Shown in pieces: positions 56,093-64,000 of a DNA stretch of 64,000 nt. Below the pieces are notes generated by a model. That model was not told where the DNA came from and made no database searches. It worked only from the letters and a program-made list of their open reading frames with translations. Origin of the DNA: Nocardia lijiangensis NBRC 108240 (GTDB lineage Bacteria; Actinomycetota; Actinomycetes; Mycobacteriales; Mycobacteriaceae); the NCBI RefSeq assembly GCF_001613045.1, contig NZ_BDBP01000007.1, forward strand, positions 57,456 through 121,455. Direction: 5' to 3'. The position numbers and the translations under genes were made by a program. Within the stretch, counting starts at the first letter, position 1, and each line of letters starts with the position of its first letter.

Positions 56093-56104
56093 ACTGTTCA
56101 CAGT
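56093..56104. promoter_or_regulatory. ACTGT-TC-ACAGT operator-like dyad
   Basis: Five-base arms ACTGT/ACAGT with a two-base spacer, about 200 bases upstream of the ACP2 start. ACTGT also occurs a few bases to the left (GACTGTCACTGT), giving a direct repeat. Candidate regulator site. Confidence 0.4.
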
Positions 56105-56508
56105 TGTGCGTTCGACCAATCTCTACACCGCTGGTGTGCGGGCTGCAATGCGAAAAGCGCTGTCTTACAGCGTGTATCGATAGTTGGCAATCACGTGGCT
56201 AATCATCACCGATGCGGTGGTCGGCATGTGAGATCACCCTCGGGAAACGGGCGTGACGACCCGGTGTCTCGGACAATGATGCTGCGATTTCGAGTTACGG
56301 ATATTTCTCGAAATCGGCTGCCGCGTACCTGCCGGTAGGTGGCAATCAGAAAATTCGCTGTTCACGATTGGTTCACCGAATGGATGGATGGTGATTCAAA
56401 CCAACCTATCGGTATTTTTTGATTGAATTGGGCTATACCATATCTCGATGATGAATCCCAGTGCACCAAAGAAATTTTTCACCTCGTTTAGGTAACGGAG
56501 GCGCTATC

Positions 56509-56766
56509 GTGAAGCGCGGCAAACCTTTTCGAGTTGGCGCAAATGTGACGGCTCTCATTGCCAGCGAGCACCGAAATCGACTATGTGGGCCATCACACCA
56601 TTGCACGAGCGGCCGATTCTATGCCCCGCGGGGGGAATCCGGCCGGTGCTCGAATCACTCGCCGCGCTCCACTTGCCGTCGCGCCGAGACTTTGGTTCAG
56701 TTGGGGCACTGGTCATTTGGTACTCGTGCCGGGGGTGCGGCGGAGTGGAGTCGGTGGGCATGGTGA
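56509..56766 (+). CDS. Doubtful 85-aa ORF with a good ribosome site
   Basis: GTG 56509 is preceded by GGAGG at good spacing. The product is basic and rich in Cys, His and Ser, with no recognisable domain, and has the look of a frame that has lost selection in its second half. It may be a small peptide gene, a leader, or a remnant. It points away from the lipid operon and shares its control region. Confidence 0.22.
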   Translation: MKRGKPFRVGANVTALIASEHRNRLCGPSHHCTSGRFYAPRGESGRCSNHSPRSTCRRAETLVQLGHWSFGTRAGGAAEWSRWAW

Positions 56767-56787
56767 TAGCCGCGTTGGCCGCGGGGC

Positions 56788-56997
56788 GTGAGCTCGACCG
56801 ATGCCGCGGTGGGCCCATGGGTACGAGCAGAGCGAGACCGCGGGGAACGAGTCACGGGGGAGGTGTGGGCGCGGAAAGCGGCCGACGCCGGCCAACGGTC
56901 CGCCATGATCGTTCTGGCCGACCTGTTGAGTGCTCCCGGCGAGACCGCGGAGGCGGCGGAGCGGTTGCGCCGGGCGGGCGCGGATCCCCCGGACTAA
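56788..56997 (+). CDS. Short Sel1/TPR-like protein or remnant, 69 aa
   Basis: GTG 56788, 69 aa. Residues ~22-65 (VTGEVWARKAADAGQRSAMI, then VLADLLSAPGETAEAAERLR RAG) resemble one Sel1/TPR repeat followed by the start of another. Family proteins have many repeats, so this is either a tiny scaffold protein or the tail of a decayed gene. Its stop overlaps that of the convergent gene (56994). Confidence 0.35.
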   Translation: MSSTDAAVGPWVRAERDRGERVTGEVWARKAADAGQRSAMIVLADLLSAPGETAEAAERLRRAGADPPD

Positions 56998-57557
56998 CGA
57001 CCAGGCCGCACCCACCGGCGTATCGCGTCGATGGTGGTTTCCGGTGAGGTGTTGAAGCAGAACCTGACGCCGGGGGATATCTCGTTGACGGCGTTGACGA
57101 TCCGTTCGAACAGCAGCGTGTGCTCGAGCCCGGCACGGATCCCGGCGCCGATCATCACGACGCCGAACGGCCCGGCGGTGGCGCACCCCCGCAGAACGGA
57201 CTCGGCGGCCTCGGGTTCCGCGGGGACGAGGCAGGACACGAGCTCGAATCCAGCGTCGCGCAGCGCCTGCTCGCCCGCCGCGATCCTCGCTGTCAGTGTG
57301 GCCTCGTCGAGTCCGGGGATCCGGCTGTAGTCGAGAGCGCCGGGATGTAGTCCGATCGATAGCACGGTGCTCGATGCGCCGAGATCGTTCACTTTCTCGG
57401 TTCCTTTCGGTGTCGATGTCCCGGCGACGACGATCCCGGCCAGCACCGCCAGCAGGGCCGCGAGAGCTCCGATCAGCCTCCACTTCCGACTCGTTCGCGC
57501 GCTGGTCGCCGCCTCGGCTCGGTCGGGTGCCGCCGGGGCGGTTGTCGTCGATGCCAT
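56994..57557 (-). CDS. Membrane-anchored hypothetical protein
   Basis: 187 aa, ATG 57557. A short Ala/Thr-rich cytoplasmic start and basic RTSRKWR lead into one membrane segment (~30-48, LIGALAALLAVLAGIVVAG). An extracytoplasmic domain of ~135 residues follows, with VLSIGLHPGALDYSRIPGLD and FGVVMIGAGIRAGLEHTLLF. It contains Cys residues (SCLVPAEP, GCATAG, RFCFN). I cannot name the family. It is divergent from the MmyB-type regulator at 57658 with 100 bases between starts, so that regulator probably controls it. Confidence 0.6.
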   Translation of the reverse strand: MASTTTAPAAPDRAEAATSARTSRKWRLIGALAALLAVLAGIVVAGTSTPKGTEKVNDLGASSTVLSIGLHPGALDYSRIPGLDEATLTARIAAGEQALRDAGFELVSCLVPAEPEAAESVLRGCATAGPFGVVMIGAGIRAGLEHTLLFERIVNAVNEISPGVRFCFNTSPETTIDAIRRWVRPGR

Positions 57558-57657
57558 ACCCGCAGCGTCGCGGACTCTGCGTCCGGTCACCAGGACCGCT
57601 CGGGCATGGGACCGGCGATACCACCCCGGCCGTCGGATCGCGCGGCACGATAGGAGC

Positions 57658-58500
57658 ATGGACAGAGCCGAACTGGCCGCCGTGCTCCGCACCGCGCGCG
57701 CCCGGGTCGAACCGGCCGACGTCGGCCTCCCCGTCGGATCGCGCAGGCAGGTGCCAGGGCTGCGGCGGGAAGAGGTCGCTCAGCTGGCGGGTGTCAGCGT
57801 CGATTACGTGGTCCGGCTCGAGCAGGGCCGCGGGCCGAAACCGTCCACACAGGTACTGAATGCGTTGACCCGCGCGCTGCGACTCGGCGACGACGACCGC
57901 AACCTGGTGTTCCGGCTGGCCGGGGCGGAACCGCCGCGTGCCGGGCGCGTCCCGATGCTGGTGCGCCCCAGTGTGCTTCGGATCCTCGATCGCATGTCCG
58001 ATCTGCCTGCGCTGGTGCTGTCGGCCAAATCCGATGTGCTGGCGTGGAATCCGCTCGCCGAGACGCTCCTGGGCGACTTCTCTGCGCGGGGCTCGGCGCG
58101 GCACAATCTCCTCCGCGAACGCTTCCTCGGCGAACGCCTCGGTCGCGTGCGACTGTCCGAGGAAGACGAGGACAGGACGGCCGCTCACTGTGTCGGCTGC
58201 TTGCGTACGGCGCAGGCCCGCTACCCCGGCGATACCGACCTCGCCCACCTCATCGCCGAACTGCGGTCCGGCAGCGCACGATTCGACGACCTGTGGCGCG
58301 CCGGATATTCCAGCACGGTCAGCGCAACCACCCTGACCATCGAGCACCCCGTGTTCGGCTCGCTCACGCTCGACTGCGACATCCTTCAGGTGCCGGACGC
58401 CGACCAAACCGTCGTGGTCTACTCGGCCGCACCCGGTACACCGGAGGCCACCACTCTGGACCTGCTCCGTGTCACCGGCGCGGAACAATTCGCCCGGTGA
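57658..58500 (+). CDS. XRE/MmyB-type transcriptional regulator
   Basis: 280 aa, ATG 57658 after TAGGAG. N-terminal XRE HTH (~5-75: LRTARARVEPADVGLP, GLRREEVAQLAGVSVDYVVR LEQGRG) and C-terminal MmyB-like ligand-binding PAS-like domain (~105-270: ILDRMSDLPALVLSAKSDVL AWNPLAETLLGDF, ARYPGDTDLAHLIAELRSGS ARF, GSLTLDCDILQVPDADQTVV). MmyB-type domains can bind fatty acids, so a lipid signal is possible. It is the intact relative of the truncated gene at 5080. Targets may be the divergent membrane protein or, less likely, the lipid operon 1.8 kb to the left. Confidence 0.9.
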   Translation: MDRAELAAVLRTARARVEPADVGLPVGSRRQVPGLRREEVAQLAGVSVDYVVRLEQGRGPKPSTQVLNALTRALRLGDDDRNLVFRLAGAEPPRAGRVPMLVRPSVLRILDRMSDLPALVLSAKSDVLAWNPLAETLLGDFSARGSARHNLLRERFLGERLGRVRLSEEDEDRTAAHCVGCLRTAQARYPGDTDLAHLIAELRSGSARFDDLWRAGYSSTVSATTLTIEHPVFGSLTLDCDILQVPDADQTVVVYSAAPGTPEATTLDLLRVTGAEQFAR

Positions 58501-58602
58501 CACCGGTGTAGCGCGCCGCGATCTCAGTCGCCGGTGTCGGACGGATCCGGTACAGCCGGGGTCCTCGGCGAATCCTTTCTCGCCCCGCGCTGAGTAGCGA
58601 CC

Positions 58603-59766
58603 CTACGAGTTCTGGCGGGCAGGGCCCGGGAACCAGCGATCCAGCCGGGCGGCGGCCGAGTCGGCCTTCTCGCGCGCGAGCTCCACCGAGGGCGCGGAGA
58701 ACGGCGCGAGCGGCGCGGGGCCCGACAGAAAGTCGGCGTCGACCTTGCCGACCAGACCGCCCCCGAACTCGATGTGGCATACGCCGCGGCCACGATACTG
58801 CTCGGCCGAGTCGGACCCGCGCACTGTTGCCGCGATGCGCTCGGCGACGGTGCGGGCGGCGTCCTCGGCGAACACGCCCGCCCGGGGGACCGGGGCATCG
58901 GCGCAGTCACCGAGTGCGTAGACGCCCGGGTACGGCGTCTCCAGGGTGTGCGGGTCGACCGCGATCCAGCCGTCCGCGCCGCCCTCGGTCAGCCCGGACG
59001 CTTCGACGACGGCGGGCACTCGGTGCTTCGGTATCCCGATGAACAGGTCGTAGGGGAGGTCGCCCGCGCGGGTGATCGCCACGTGGCGGCTCGGATCGAG
59101 AGCCCTGACCTGGCGACTTGGCGAGTACTCGATGCCGCGCAGGCTCATCGCCTCCACGAGTGCCGCGGAGGTGTCCGCCGAGACCGGGATCGGCGAGTCC
59201 ATCGGGCTGATCATGTGAATGCGCGCGTCTACACCGCGTCCGGCCAGCTTCTCGTGCAGGAGCATCGCACCCTCGTAGGGCGCGGGAGGGCACTTGAACG
59301 GAACGCTGAGGATCGCGAGGAGCACGGTGCCGCCCTCGAAGCTGTCGAGCCGGTCGCGCAACCGGCACGCGCCGTCGATCGAGTAGTACTCGTATCCGTC
59401 TTCGGCGAATCCCGGGGTCGCGGCGGGGTCGTACTCGGCCCCGAGCGCCACGACGAGAATGTCCGGTTCGTATTCGGACGAATCGGTGACGACGCGGCGG
59501 GTCCGCGGATCGATCGCGGTGACTTCCTCGCGGCGGAACTCGACTCCGGGATGAGCGAGCCTGGCGTAGGGAACGCGGACGCGCTCCGGCGGGACATCCC
59601 GGAAGAGGATCTCCAGCTTGGCGAAGCCGAAGGTGAAGGAGTCGTTCCGGTCGATCAGCACGACCCGGACCTCGTCGGCCAGCGAACGCGACAGGCGGCT
59701 GGCCAACTCCAACCCCCCGAACCCGGCACCGAGAATGAGCACGGTTCGCATGGGGTCATTCTTCAC
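58603..59766 (-). CDS. Sulfide:quinone-reductase-like FAD oxidoreductase
   Basis: 387 aa (ATG 59766; ATG 59751 also fits). FAD motif VLILGAGFGGLELASRL at the N-terminus, YEPDILVVALGAEYDP, a conserved Cys in VPFKCPPAPYEGA (position of a redox Cys in SQR/flavocytochrome-c relatives) and PYPGVYALGDCADAPVP. Only this Cys and the one in LGDCAD are evident, so classical three-Cys SQR chemistry is doubtful. No signal peptide or membrane segment. A single-gene unit convergent with the regulator gene. Confidence 0.8.
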   Translation of the reverse strand: MKNDPMRTVLILGAGFGGLELASRLSRSLADEVRVVLIDRNDSFTFGFAKLEILFRDVPPERVRVPYARLAHPGVEFRREEVTAIDPRTRRVVTDSSEYEPDILVVALGAEYDPAATPGFAEDGYEYYSIDGACRLRDRLDSFEGGTVLLAILSVPFKCPPAPYEGAMLLHEKLAGRGVDARIHMISPMDSPIPVSADTSAALVEAMSLRGIEYSPSRQVRALDPSRHVAITRAGDLPYDLFIGIPKHRVPAVVEASGLTEGGADGWIAVDPHTLETPYPGVYALGDCADAPVPRAGVFAEDAARTVAERIAATVRGSDSAEQYRGRGVCHIEFGGGLVGKVDADFLSGPAPLAPFSAPSVELAREKADSAAARLDRWFPGPARQNS

Positions 59767-60248
59767 CAGTTTGCCTGGCGTTCGCTAGTGAATCGAGCTT
59801 TGCGTTCGGGCTGGTCGAGGTCTCCTCGCGGCCCTAACTCGATGTCCAAGCTTGGCTGCGGTTCATTCCCTTGGGCCCGCACGGTCGGGAGGTATGCGGG
59901 GCGGGGTAGCCGCGTCGATGCCTGCTGCGACGCGATTGGGTTCACCGGGTGCGTCGAGTGCCTTCCATATCGACCTGTCGAGATCGCGGCGTTGTAGCTT
60001 TCGGGTCGAGAGTGCTGTCGCCGAGTTCGCGCGGGGCTGGGGATATGCCCCCAATGTCGTTGCGCGCCTGGGTCAACGGCCATTCTGCCGAGATGGGGCA
60101 GGGCGGGGGAGCGGCTGCTGTGGACGCCGGAACGACCTCCTCCTCACCCTGAAAAGTATGCAGCACAAGGCTGTTGGCGCCTGTTCTGTGGCAGGGTGAG
60201 CTACCTGCGGTCGCAGCGGCCGTGCACGAGAAAGAAGGGAATGCTCCG
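59767..60248. other. Gap upstream of alpha/beta hydrolase gene
   Basis: About 480 bases between divergent genes. Short overlapping frames exist on both strands with no recognisable product. It presumably contains both promoters; I could not fix any box. AGAAGGGA near 60233 serves the hydrolase gene. Confidence 0.4.
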
Positions 60249-61115
60249 ATGAAATCCGCGACCCTGCCCGTGCCCGGGGCGACCCTGTACTACGAGGTGC
60301 GCGGGAGCGGCCCGTTGCTGCTGCTGGTTCCCGGTGGCGGCGGGGACGCGGGCGTCTTCGACGAGATGACCGAAATACTCGAGCAGCGGTTCACTGTGGT
60401 AGCGCTCGATCCGCGAGGCTACTCCCGCAGCAGCCTCGACGGCGGACCCGAAGACCAGCATGTCTCGGTGCAGAGCGAAGACGCGTATCGGCTGCTCACT
60501 CATCTGACCGACGAGCTGGCCTTCGTGTTCGGCACGAGCGCGGGCGCCATCGTCTGCCTCGATCTGCTGGCCCGTCACCCCGAGCGGGTCCGCACACTGG
60601 TCGCCCACGAACCACCTTGTCTCGCAGTGCTTTCGGACGCCGACGAGCATCGCGCCATGATCGAGGACATCTACACCTTGCTACACACCGAGGGTGTCGC
60701 CGCCGCCGCGATGCGCTTCCTGGCCGCGATGGGCGGAGAGCTGAAACCGCCGCCGGACATGACGGACCTCCCCCCGCGCACCGCCGAGCTGCGTGCCCGT
60801 TTGGCGGCCAATGCACCCCTCATGTTCGAGCACGAACTGCGCAACCTCACCTCCTACCTGCCGGACTACCCGGCACTGGCTAGGGTGGCGGATCGGCTGG
60901 TGCCCGCGGTGGGTCGCGACAGCCGTGGCGCGCTGCCGTACCGCCCGGCCGTGGAGATCGCCGCCCGGCTCGGTCGCAAGGTCGTCGAATTTCCGGGTGC
61001 GCACAACGGAATACGCACGGACGCCGAGGAATTCGCTGTCCAGCTGATCGAAGTCCTGACAACGGCCGATGCCGGCGGCGAGGTCACCGACGGCGGGCAC
61101 GGGAGCCTGGGCTGA
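60249..61115 (+). CDS. Alpha/beta hydrolase
   Basis: 288 aa, ATG 60249 with AGAAGGGA upstream. Oxyanion region LLLVPGGGGDAGVF, ALDPRGYSRSS, nucleophile elbow FGTSAGAIVCL (Ser in G-T-S-A-G), and a late His in EFPGAHNGI. Cap domain at ~140-220. Substrate unknown; small-ester or lactone hydrolase of the 3-oxoadipate-lactonase-like group. It is followed after five bases by a membrane-protein gene, probably co-transcribed. Confidence 0.88.
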   Translation: MKSATLPVPGATLYYEVRGSGPLLLLVPGGGGDAGVFDEMTEILEQRFTVVALDPRGYSRSSLDGGPEDQHVSVQSEDAYRLLTHLTDELAFVFGTSAGAIVCLDLLARHPERVRTLVAHEPPCLAVLSDADEHRAMIEDIYTLLHTEGVAAAAMRFLAAMGGELKPPPDMTDLPPRTAELRARLAANAPLMFEHELRNLTSYLPDYPALARVADRLVPAVGRDSRGALPYRPAVEIAARLGRKVVEFPGAHNGIRTDAEEFAVQLIEVLTTADAGGEVTDGGHGSLG

Positions 61116-61120
61116 CGACT

Positions 61121-61792
61121 GTGCTTCGAATGGTCTTTCTCGTTCCCTTGCTGTGCTGGTTGTTCGCGGCGCGCACGCCGCGCAGCCGGATCCGGGTGGG
61201 CGCGGTCCTGGCGGTGATCGCCGCGGCGGAGTACGCGGTCGTTTTCGGGTGGGTGCTGCCCGCCGGGACGATCACCGCGATGGTGGTGTTGGTGGTGCTG
61301 AACACGGCGGTCGCGGTGTGGGGACTGGTGTCCGATCGGTCGGATGATGCCGATTTCTCGATGCTGAACCGTGCCGGGCGGGCTCTGGTGGTCGGGTATT
61401 GCGTTGTCAGCCTGCTCGGCACCGCCGCCTTGGTCGGGGTCATGAAGGGGCAGCGGGCCTCGGTGCCGCCCAGTGAGGCGCTGCTCCCGCTGCCCGATGG
61501 ACTCGTCGTGCTGGCGAACGGGGACCGAGGGTGCGGCGGGAACTCCTCGACCATTTGCCTGCGCGCCTTCGAGATCGGGACCGCGGGCGCGGTGCCCGCC
61601 GAGGAGGTCAGCGACCACGTGCGCCGTCATCTCGAGACCGCACACGCGTGGTCGCTGTACCGCAGCCGCGCAGGCGACTGGTCGGGCTGCCGGGACGAGG
61701 GCTGGATCTTCGATCGAAACAGCCTGTGCGTGAGCGTCTTCGACCGACCCGGCCGGACTCTCGTGTGGTTCGAGAGCGCCGCCGACAACTGA
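61121..61792 (+). CDS. Four-helix membrane protein, unknown function
   Basis: 223 aa, GTG 61121. Four hydrophobic segments at about 4-17, 25-44, 50-68 and 88-107 precede a soluble C-terminal domain (~110-223) with four Cys residues (GCGGNSSTICLRAF, WSGCRDEGW, SLCVSVF), which may form disulfides if outside. No family recognised. Probably in one unit with the hydrolase. Confidence 0.6.
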   Translation: MLRMVFLVPLLCWLFAARTPRSRIRVGAVLAVIAAAEYAVVFGWVLPAGTITAMVVLVVLNTAVAVWGLVSDRSDDADFSMLNRAGRALVVGYCVVSLLGTAALVGVMKGQRASVPPSEALLPLPDGLVVLANGDRGCGGNSSTICLRAFEIGTAGAVPAEEVSDHVRRHLETAHAWSLYRSRAGDWSGCRDEGWIFDRNSLCVSVFDRPGRTLVWFESAADN

Positions 61793-61817
61793 ACGCGCCG
61801 ACGCGAAACCGTTCCGC

Positions 61818-62477
61818 TCAGGAAAGCTTGCCGTCGTAGTCGGGTAGTTTGAAGGTCTTCTCGGCGTGCCCGCCCGCGAGATCCGAAGGGCTGTTACCGA
61901 TATTGGCGACGATGGTGTAGCCGTCGCCTTCGATGTCGATACGGGCGTTGGTCTTGTACTCCTGGAGCCCGGTCGATCCCGCGGACAGGGTGGTGAGCGG
62001 GCTGCCGTAGAGCCCGTCCACCGGATATCCGACAGCGGTCAGGTTGGTCTGGGTGTAGACGTTCATGAGCGCGGGCCGTCCGGTGACGAAAATGATTGCC
62101 GCGCCTTGTGTTTCGGCCCATTTCACCAGCTGCAGGATCGGGGCCATGGCGGGCGTGATGGGGCCCGGATTGTATTGGGTTTCCAGCGAGGTGTTGTCGA
62201 TGTCGAGGACGATGGCGGGGCGCGTTGCGCCGGGCAGTCGCCCGGCCAGATAGTCCCTGGCCTGCGCGGCGACCGTCTGCACCTCCGTGATCCACTGCGA
62301 GTACGGTGGCAGGCCGCCGCCACCGGAGAGCGATGACGAGCCCGTGCCACCGGACAGCGACGACGAGCCCGTGCCACCGGACAACGAGGACGAGCCGGTG
62401 CCGGCCTGCGCGGCGGACATCGGGGCGGCGGCCGTGATGGTGAGGCCGAGGGTGATAGCTGCAACAGAGCGTCTCAT
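61818..62477 (-). CDS. Secreted class B-like HAD acid phosphatase
   Basis: 219 aa from ATG 62477 (an upstream ATG at 62483 adds two residues). Signal peptide MRRSVAAITLGLTITAAAPM ending near AAQA. A low-complexity linker of three GTGSSSLSG-type repeats follows. The HAD acid-phosphatase domain has IVLDIDNTSLETQYN (DxDxT), IIFVTGRP and IVANIGNSPSDLAGG. It matches the HAD class B acid phosphatases of actinobacteria and should dephosphorylate extracellular phosphomonoesters. The repeat number may vary between strains. Confidence 0.85.
   Translation of the reverse strand: MRRSVAAITLGLTITAAAPMSAAQAGTGSSSLSGGTGSSSLSGGTGSSSLSGGGGLPPYSQWITEVQTVAAQARDYLAGRLPGATRPAIVLDIDNTSLETQYNPGPITPAMAPILQLVKWAETQGAAIIFVTGRPALMNVYTQTNLTAVGYPVDGLYGSPLTTLSAGSTGLQEYKTNARIDIEGDGYTIVANIGNSPSDLAGGHAEKTFKLPDYDGKLS
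62320..62400 (-). repeat. 27-bp tandem repeat, three copies
   Basis: Units start at 62320, 62347 and 62374, each beginning CCACCGGA and nearly identical. They encode the nine-residue Gly/Ser/Thr linker repeats behind the signal peptide of the acid phosphatase. Confidence 0.85.
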
Positions 62478-62738
62478 GAGCACAGAACGTATCGCGCTCG
62501 AAAGAGACGCGCAGGCGTTTCACATTGTCCCGCCAGGGAAATTCCGCTCAGTGGGACTGTCGCGTCGAAAGCTGCGGGTTCGCTGTGGGCGGGGTGTGGA
62601 TCTCGCGGTGGGGACCGCGTTCTCGTTCGGCGGAATAGGTCACGACATCGGGCGGTCCGCCGACCTCGACGGTGTGACTGGATTCGATTACGTTGCCGAC
62701 GAAGCGGATTCGAACGCTACTGCCGAAAGGGGGCCGCA

Positions 62739-63470
62739 GTGGACCAGGTTTCGGAAGCACTGCGTGAAATGGCCGGTCGATTCGCGGAGTTGGCGAGCAA
62801 AGCTTCGACGCCCGAGCGCGAAGTGACCGGCACACCGGGCTGGTCGATCGTCGATGTCCTCGGCCACGTGTCCTGCGTGCCGTCGCGCTATCGGGAACTG
62901 GCACTCGGCCGTGGCGCAAATCCGCACGTTGCCGACGCGCGACCCAGCCGAACTGGCCCAGAAACTGGTGACGAACTAATCGCCACCGTCACCGAATTCG
63001 GCGACGAGCCGCGCACGATGATGTTCGACGGCGGTCAGCGCATCCGCGCGGGCCGAGCGCGCGGCACGCTGCTCGGTGAGTTCGTTGTCCACGGCTACGA
63101 CATCGCGCGGACGCTGGGACAGCCGTGGCCGATCACGGCCGCGCACGTGCCGATGATCATGGACGGTTTGACCCAGGTGATTCCTGGGTGGGTGAATGCC
63201 ATGCGGAGTGGCGGACACACGGCTACTTACGAATACCGGTTGCGTGGCTTCAAGCGGTACGTCTTCCGGTTCGACAGCGGAACGCTCACGGTGGACCCGG
63301 CCGAAACCGGCCCGATCGATGTCTGCCTGAGCATCGAACCGGTCACCGCGCTGTTGTTGAACTACGGCCGGATCGGGCCGGTGCGGCCTGCGTTGAGCGG
63401 GCAAGTGTTGGCCTGGGGGCGCAAACCGTGGCTGGCTCCGGGCTTTTCGCGTCGGTTTCTGCCAGCTTGA
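62739..63470 (+). CDS. DinB-like/mycothiol-dependent maleylpyruvate isomerase-family protein
   Basis: 243 aa, GTG 62739. Four-helix DinB-like N-terminal domain with GWSIVDVLGHVSCVPSRYRE L and EFVVHGYDIARTLGQPWPI, the spaced His positions that bind metal in mycothiol-dependent isomerases and transferases. The C-terminal domain (~165-240) is the SCP2-like part of the family. This family is typical of mycothiol-producing actinomycetes. The substrate is unknown. Isolated gene. Confidence 0.8.
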   Translation: MDQVSEALREMAGRFAELASKASTPEREVTGTPGWSIVDVLGHVSCVPSRYRELALGRGANPHVADARPSRTGPETGDELIATVTEFGDEPRTMMFDGGQRIRAGRARGTLLGEFVVHGYDIARTLGQPWPITAAHVPMIMDGLTQVIPGWVNAMRSGGHTATYEYRLRGFKRYVFRFDSGTLTVDPAETGPIDVCLSIEPVTALLLNYGRIGPVRPALSGQVLAWGRKPWLAPGFSRRFLPA

Positions 63471-63643
63471 TCGTGGCCGCGGCGAGGAGCATGGGTGCCT
63501 AGGCCCGCGTGAACTTCGGCCGCGGCGGTTTCACGATGCGTGCCGCGTTCCTGTTCGGCGAGGTGTGTTGCAGAGAAGCGGTCCGAGGACTCGGTCGACT
63601 GGGTCGGACGAGCGAATCGACCACCATGCCTGCGGGGTTCGGC

Positions 63644-64000
63644 TTACTCGTCGGTGAGTGAGTCGAGCCAAGATTCCAGCTGTTGGGTGTCCTCAGCGGC
63701 CAGCAGCTCGGACACCCTGGCGAGAAAGTGGTCCTGACCCATCTGTTCTCGTAGCCGACGCAGGGAGTGCAGGTTGTTCGACACTTCTGGCACATGCATT
63801 TGTGCGCGAAGCAGCAAGGATTGGATGTGTAGCTGGACCGCATCCGTGAGTTGGCTCCGCTCCAGCGCGAAATCCCCCAGAGCGGAATACGTAGTGGCGA
63901 TTCCGGCGCGGTTGCCGAGTTGTTCGTTGATGGTGAGGGCTTGTCGGTAGCGGTGTTCGGCTTCGGGATAGTCCCCCTGCAACTGGGCGAGGATACCCAG
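63644..64000 (-). CDS. TPR-repeat protein, partial (runs off the right edge)
   Basis: C-terminal ~118 residues of a protein that continues past the window end. It shows TPR units (LGILAQLQGDYPEAEHRYRQ AL; IATTYSALGDFALERSQLTD AV) and a C-terminal helical tail ending LESWLDSLTDE. Such tails occur on actinobacterial NB-ARC/AfsR-like or toxin-associated TPR proteins, but the head is not visible, so no function is assigned. Composition is less GC-rich than its neighbours. Confidence 0.7.
   Translation of the reverse strand: MGILAQLQGDYPEAEHRYRQALTINEQLGNRAGIATTYSALGDFALERSQLTDAVQLHIQSLLLRAQMHVPEVSNNLHSLRRLREQMGQDHFLARVSELLAAEDTQQLESWLDSLTDE

Larger units (their letters stand above)
55892..56508. 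promoter_or_regulatory. AT-rich control region upstream of the lipid operon
   Basis: About 600 bases without a convincing gene and much less GC-rich than the flanks (for example TATTTTTTGATTG near 56411 and GAAATTTTTC near 56471). It carries several dyad symmetries listed separately and probably holds the promoter of the leftward operon. No consensus -35/-10 pair can be fixed by eye. Confidence 0.5.

Overview
The window is high-GC actinomycete DNA, most likely Nocardia or a close relative in the Mycobacteriales. The grounds are heavy use of GTG starts, long runs of 4-nt gene overlaps, fatty acyl-AMP ligase and FadD-type enzymes, a mycothiol-dependent-isomerase-family protein, an ECF41 sigma factor and MmyB-type regulators. 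No tRNA, rRNA or CRISPR array was seen.

Layout. (1) About 1-6,000: a patchwork, visibly less GC-rich flank. It holds an unrecognised partial gene, an HTH-like protein, a tiny ORF, a soluble Ser/Thr kinase, an IS5-type transposase remnant and a 5'-truncated MmyB-type regulator. (2) 6,088-26,996 (+): a hybrid NRPS/PKS cluster. After a SnoaL-like protein come a stand-alone ACP, an acyl-CoA dehydrogenase, a KASIII-like protein, an FkbH-adenylation-PCP fusion, a KS protein with a degenerate AT, a 3-hydroxyacyl-CoA dehydrogenase and two NRPSs. From the ACP onward every gene overlaps the next. The set matches the FkbH/I/J/K logic for hydroxymalonyl-ACP type extender units. No thioesterase is present; the last protein ends in a condensation domain. 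(3) 27,085-37,420: ordinary genes (ECF41 sigma factor with an FAD oxidoreductase, fadD with a KstR-like operator, arylsulfatase, UvrA-like ABC protein, VOC protein, AraC regulator).

(4) 37,500-55,891 (-): a compact 12-gene operon, which I consider the most novel part. In transcription order: ACP, a 1,987-aa four-enzyme fusion (class III aminotransferase, acyl-ACP reductase, PEP-utilising phosphotransferase, P-loop kinase), P-loop kinase, ACP, fatty acyl-AMP ligase, P450, PEP-utilising phosphotransferase, alpha-oxoamine synthase, nucleotidyltransferase, HAD hydrolase, lipid/diacylglycerol kinase, SDR. It reads as a route that activates a fatty acid on an ACP, reduces it to the aldehyde, transaminates this to a fatty amine, and joins or decorates it by phosphoryl-transfer chemistry. 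An alpha-oxoamine synthase/SDR/lipid-kinase arm recalls sphingoid-base synthesis. The logic parallels tambjamine/prodiginine fatty-amine and condensing enzymes, but no pyrrole genes are present. (5) 55,892-64,000: a comparatively AT-rich control region with palindromes, then an MmyB-type regulator, a sulfide:quinone-reductase-like protein, an alpha/beta hydrolase, a membrane protein, a secreted acid phosphatase with a 27-bp tandem repeat, a mycothiol-isomerase-like protein and a partial TPR protein.

Functions come from motif recognition by eye; no database search was run.
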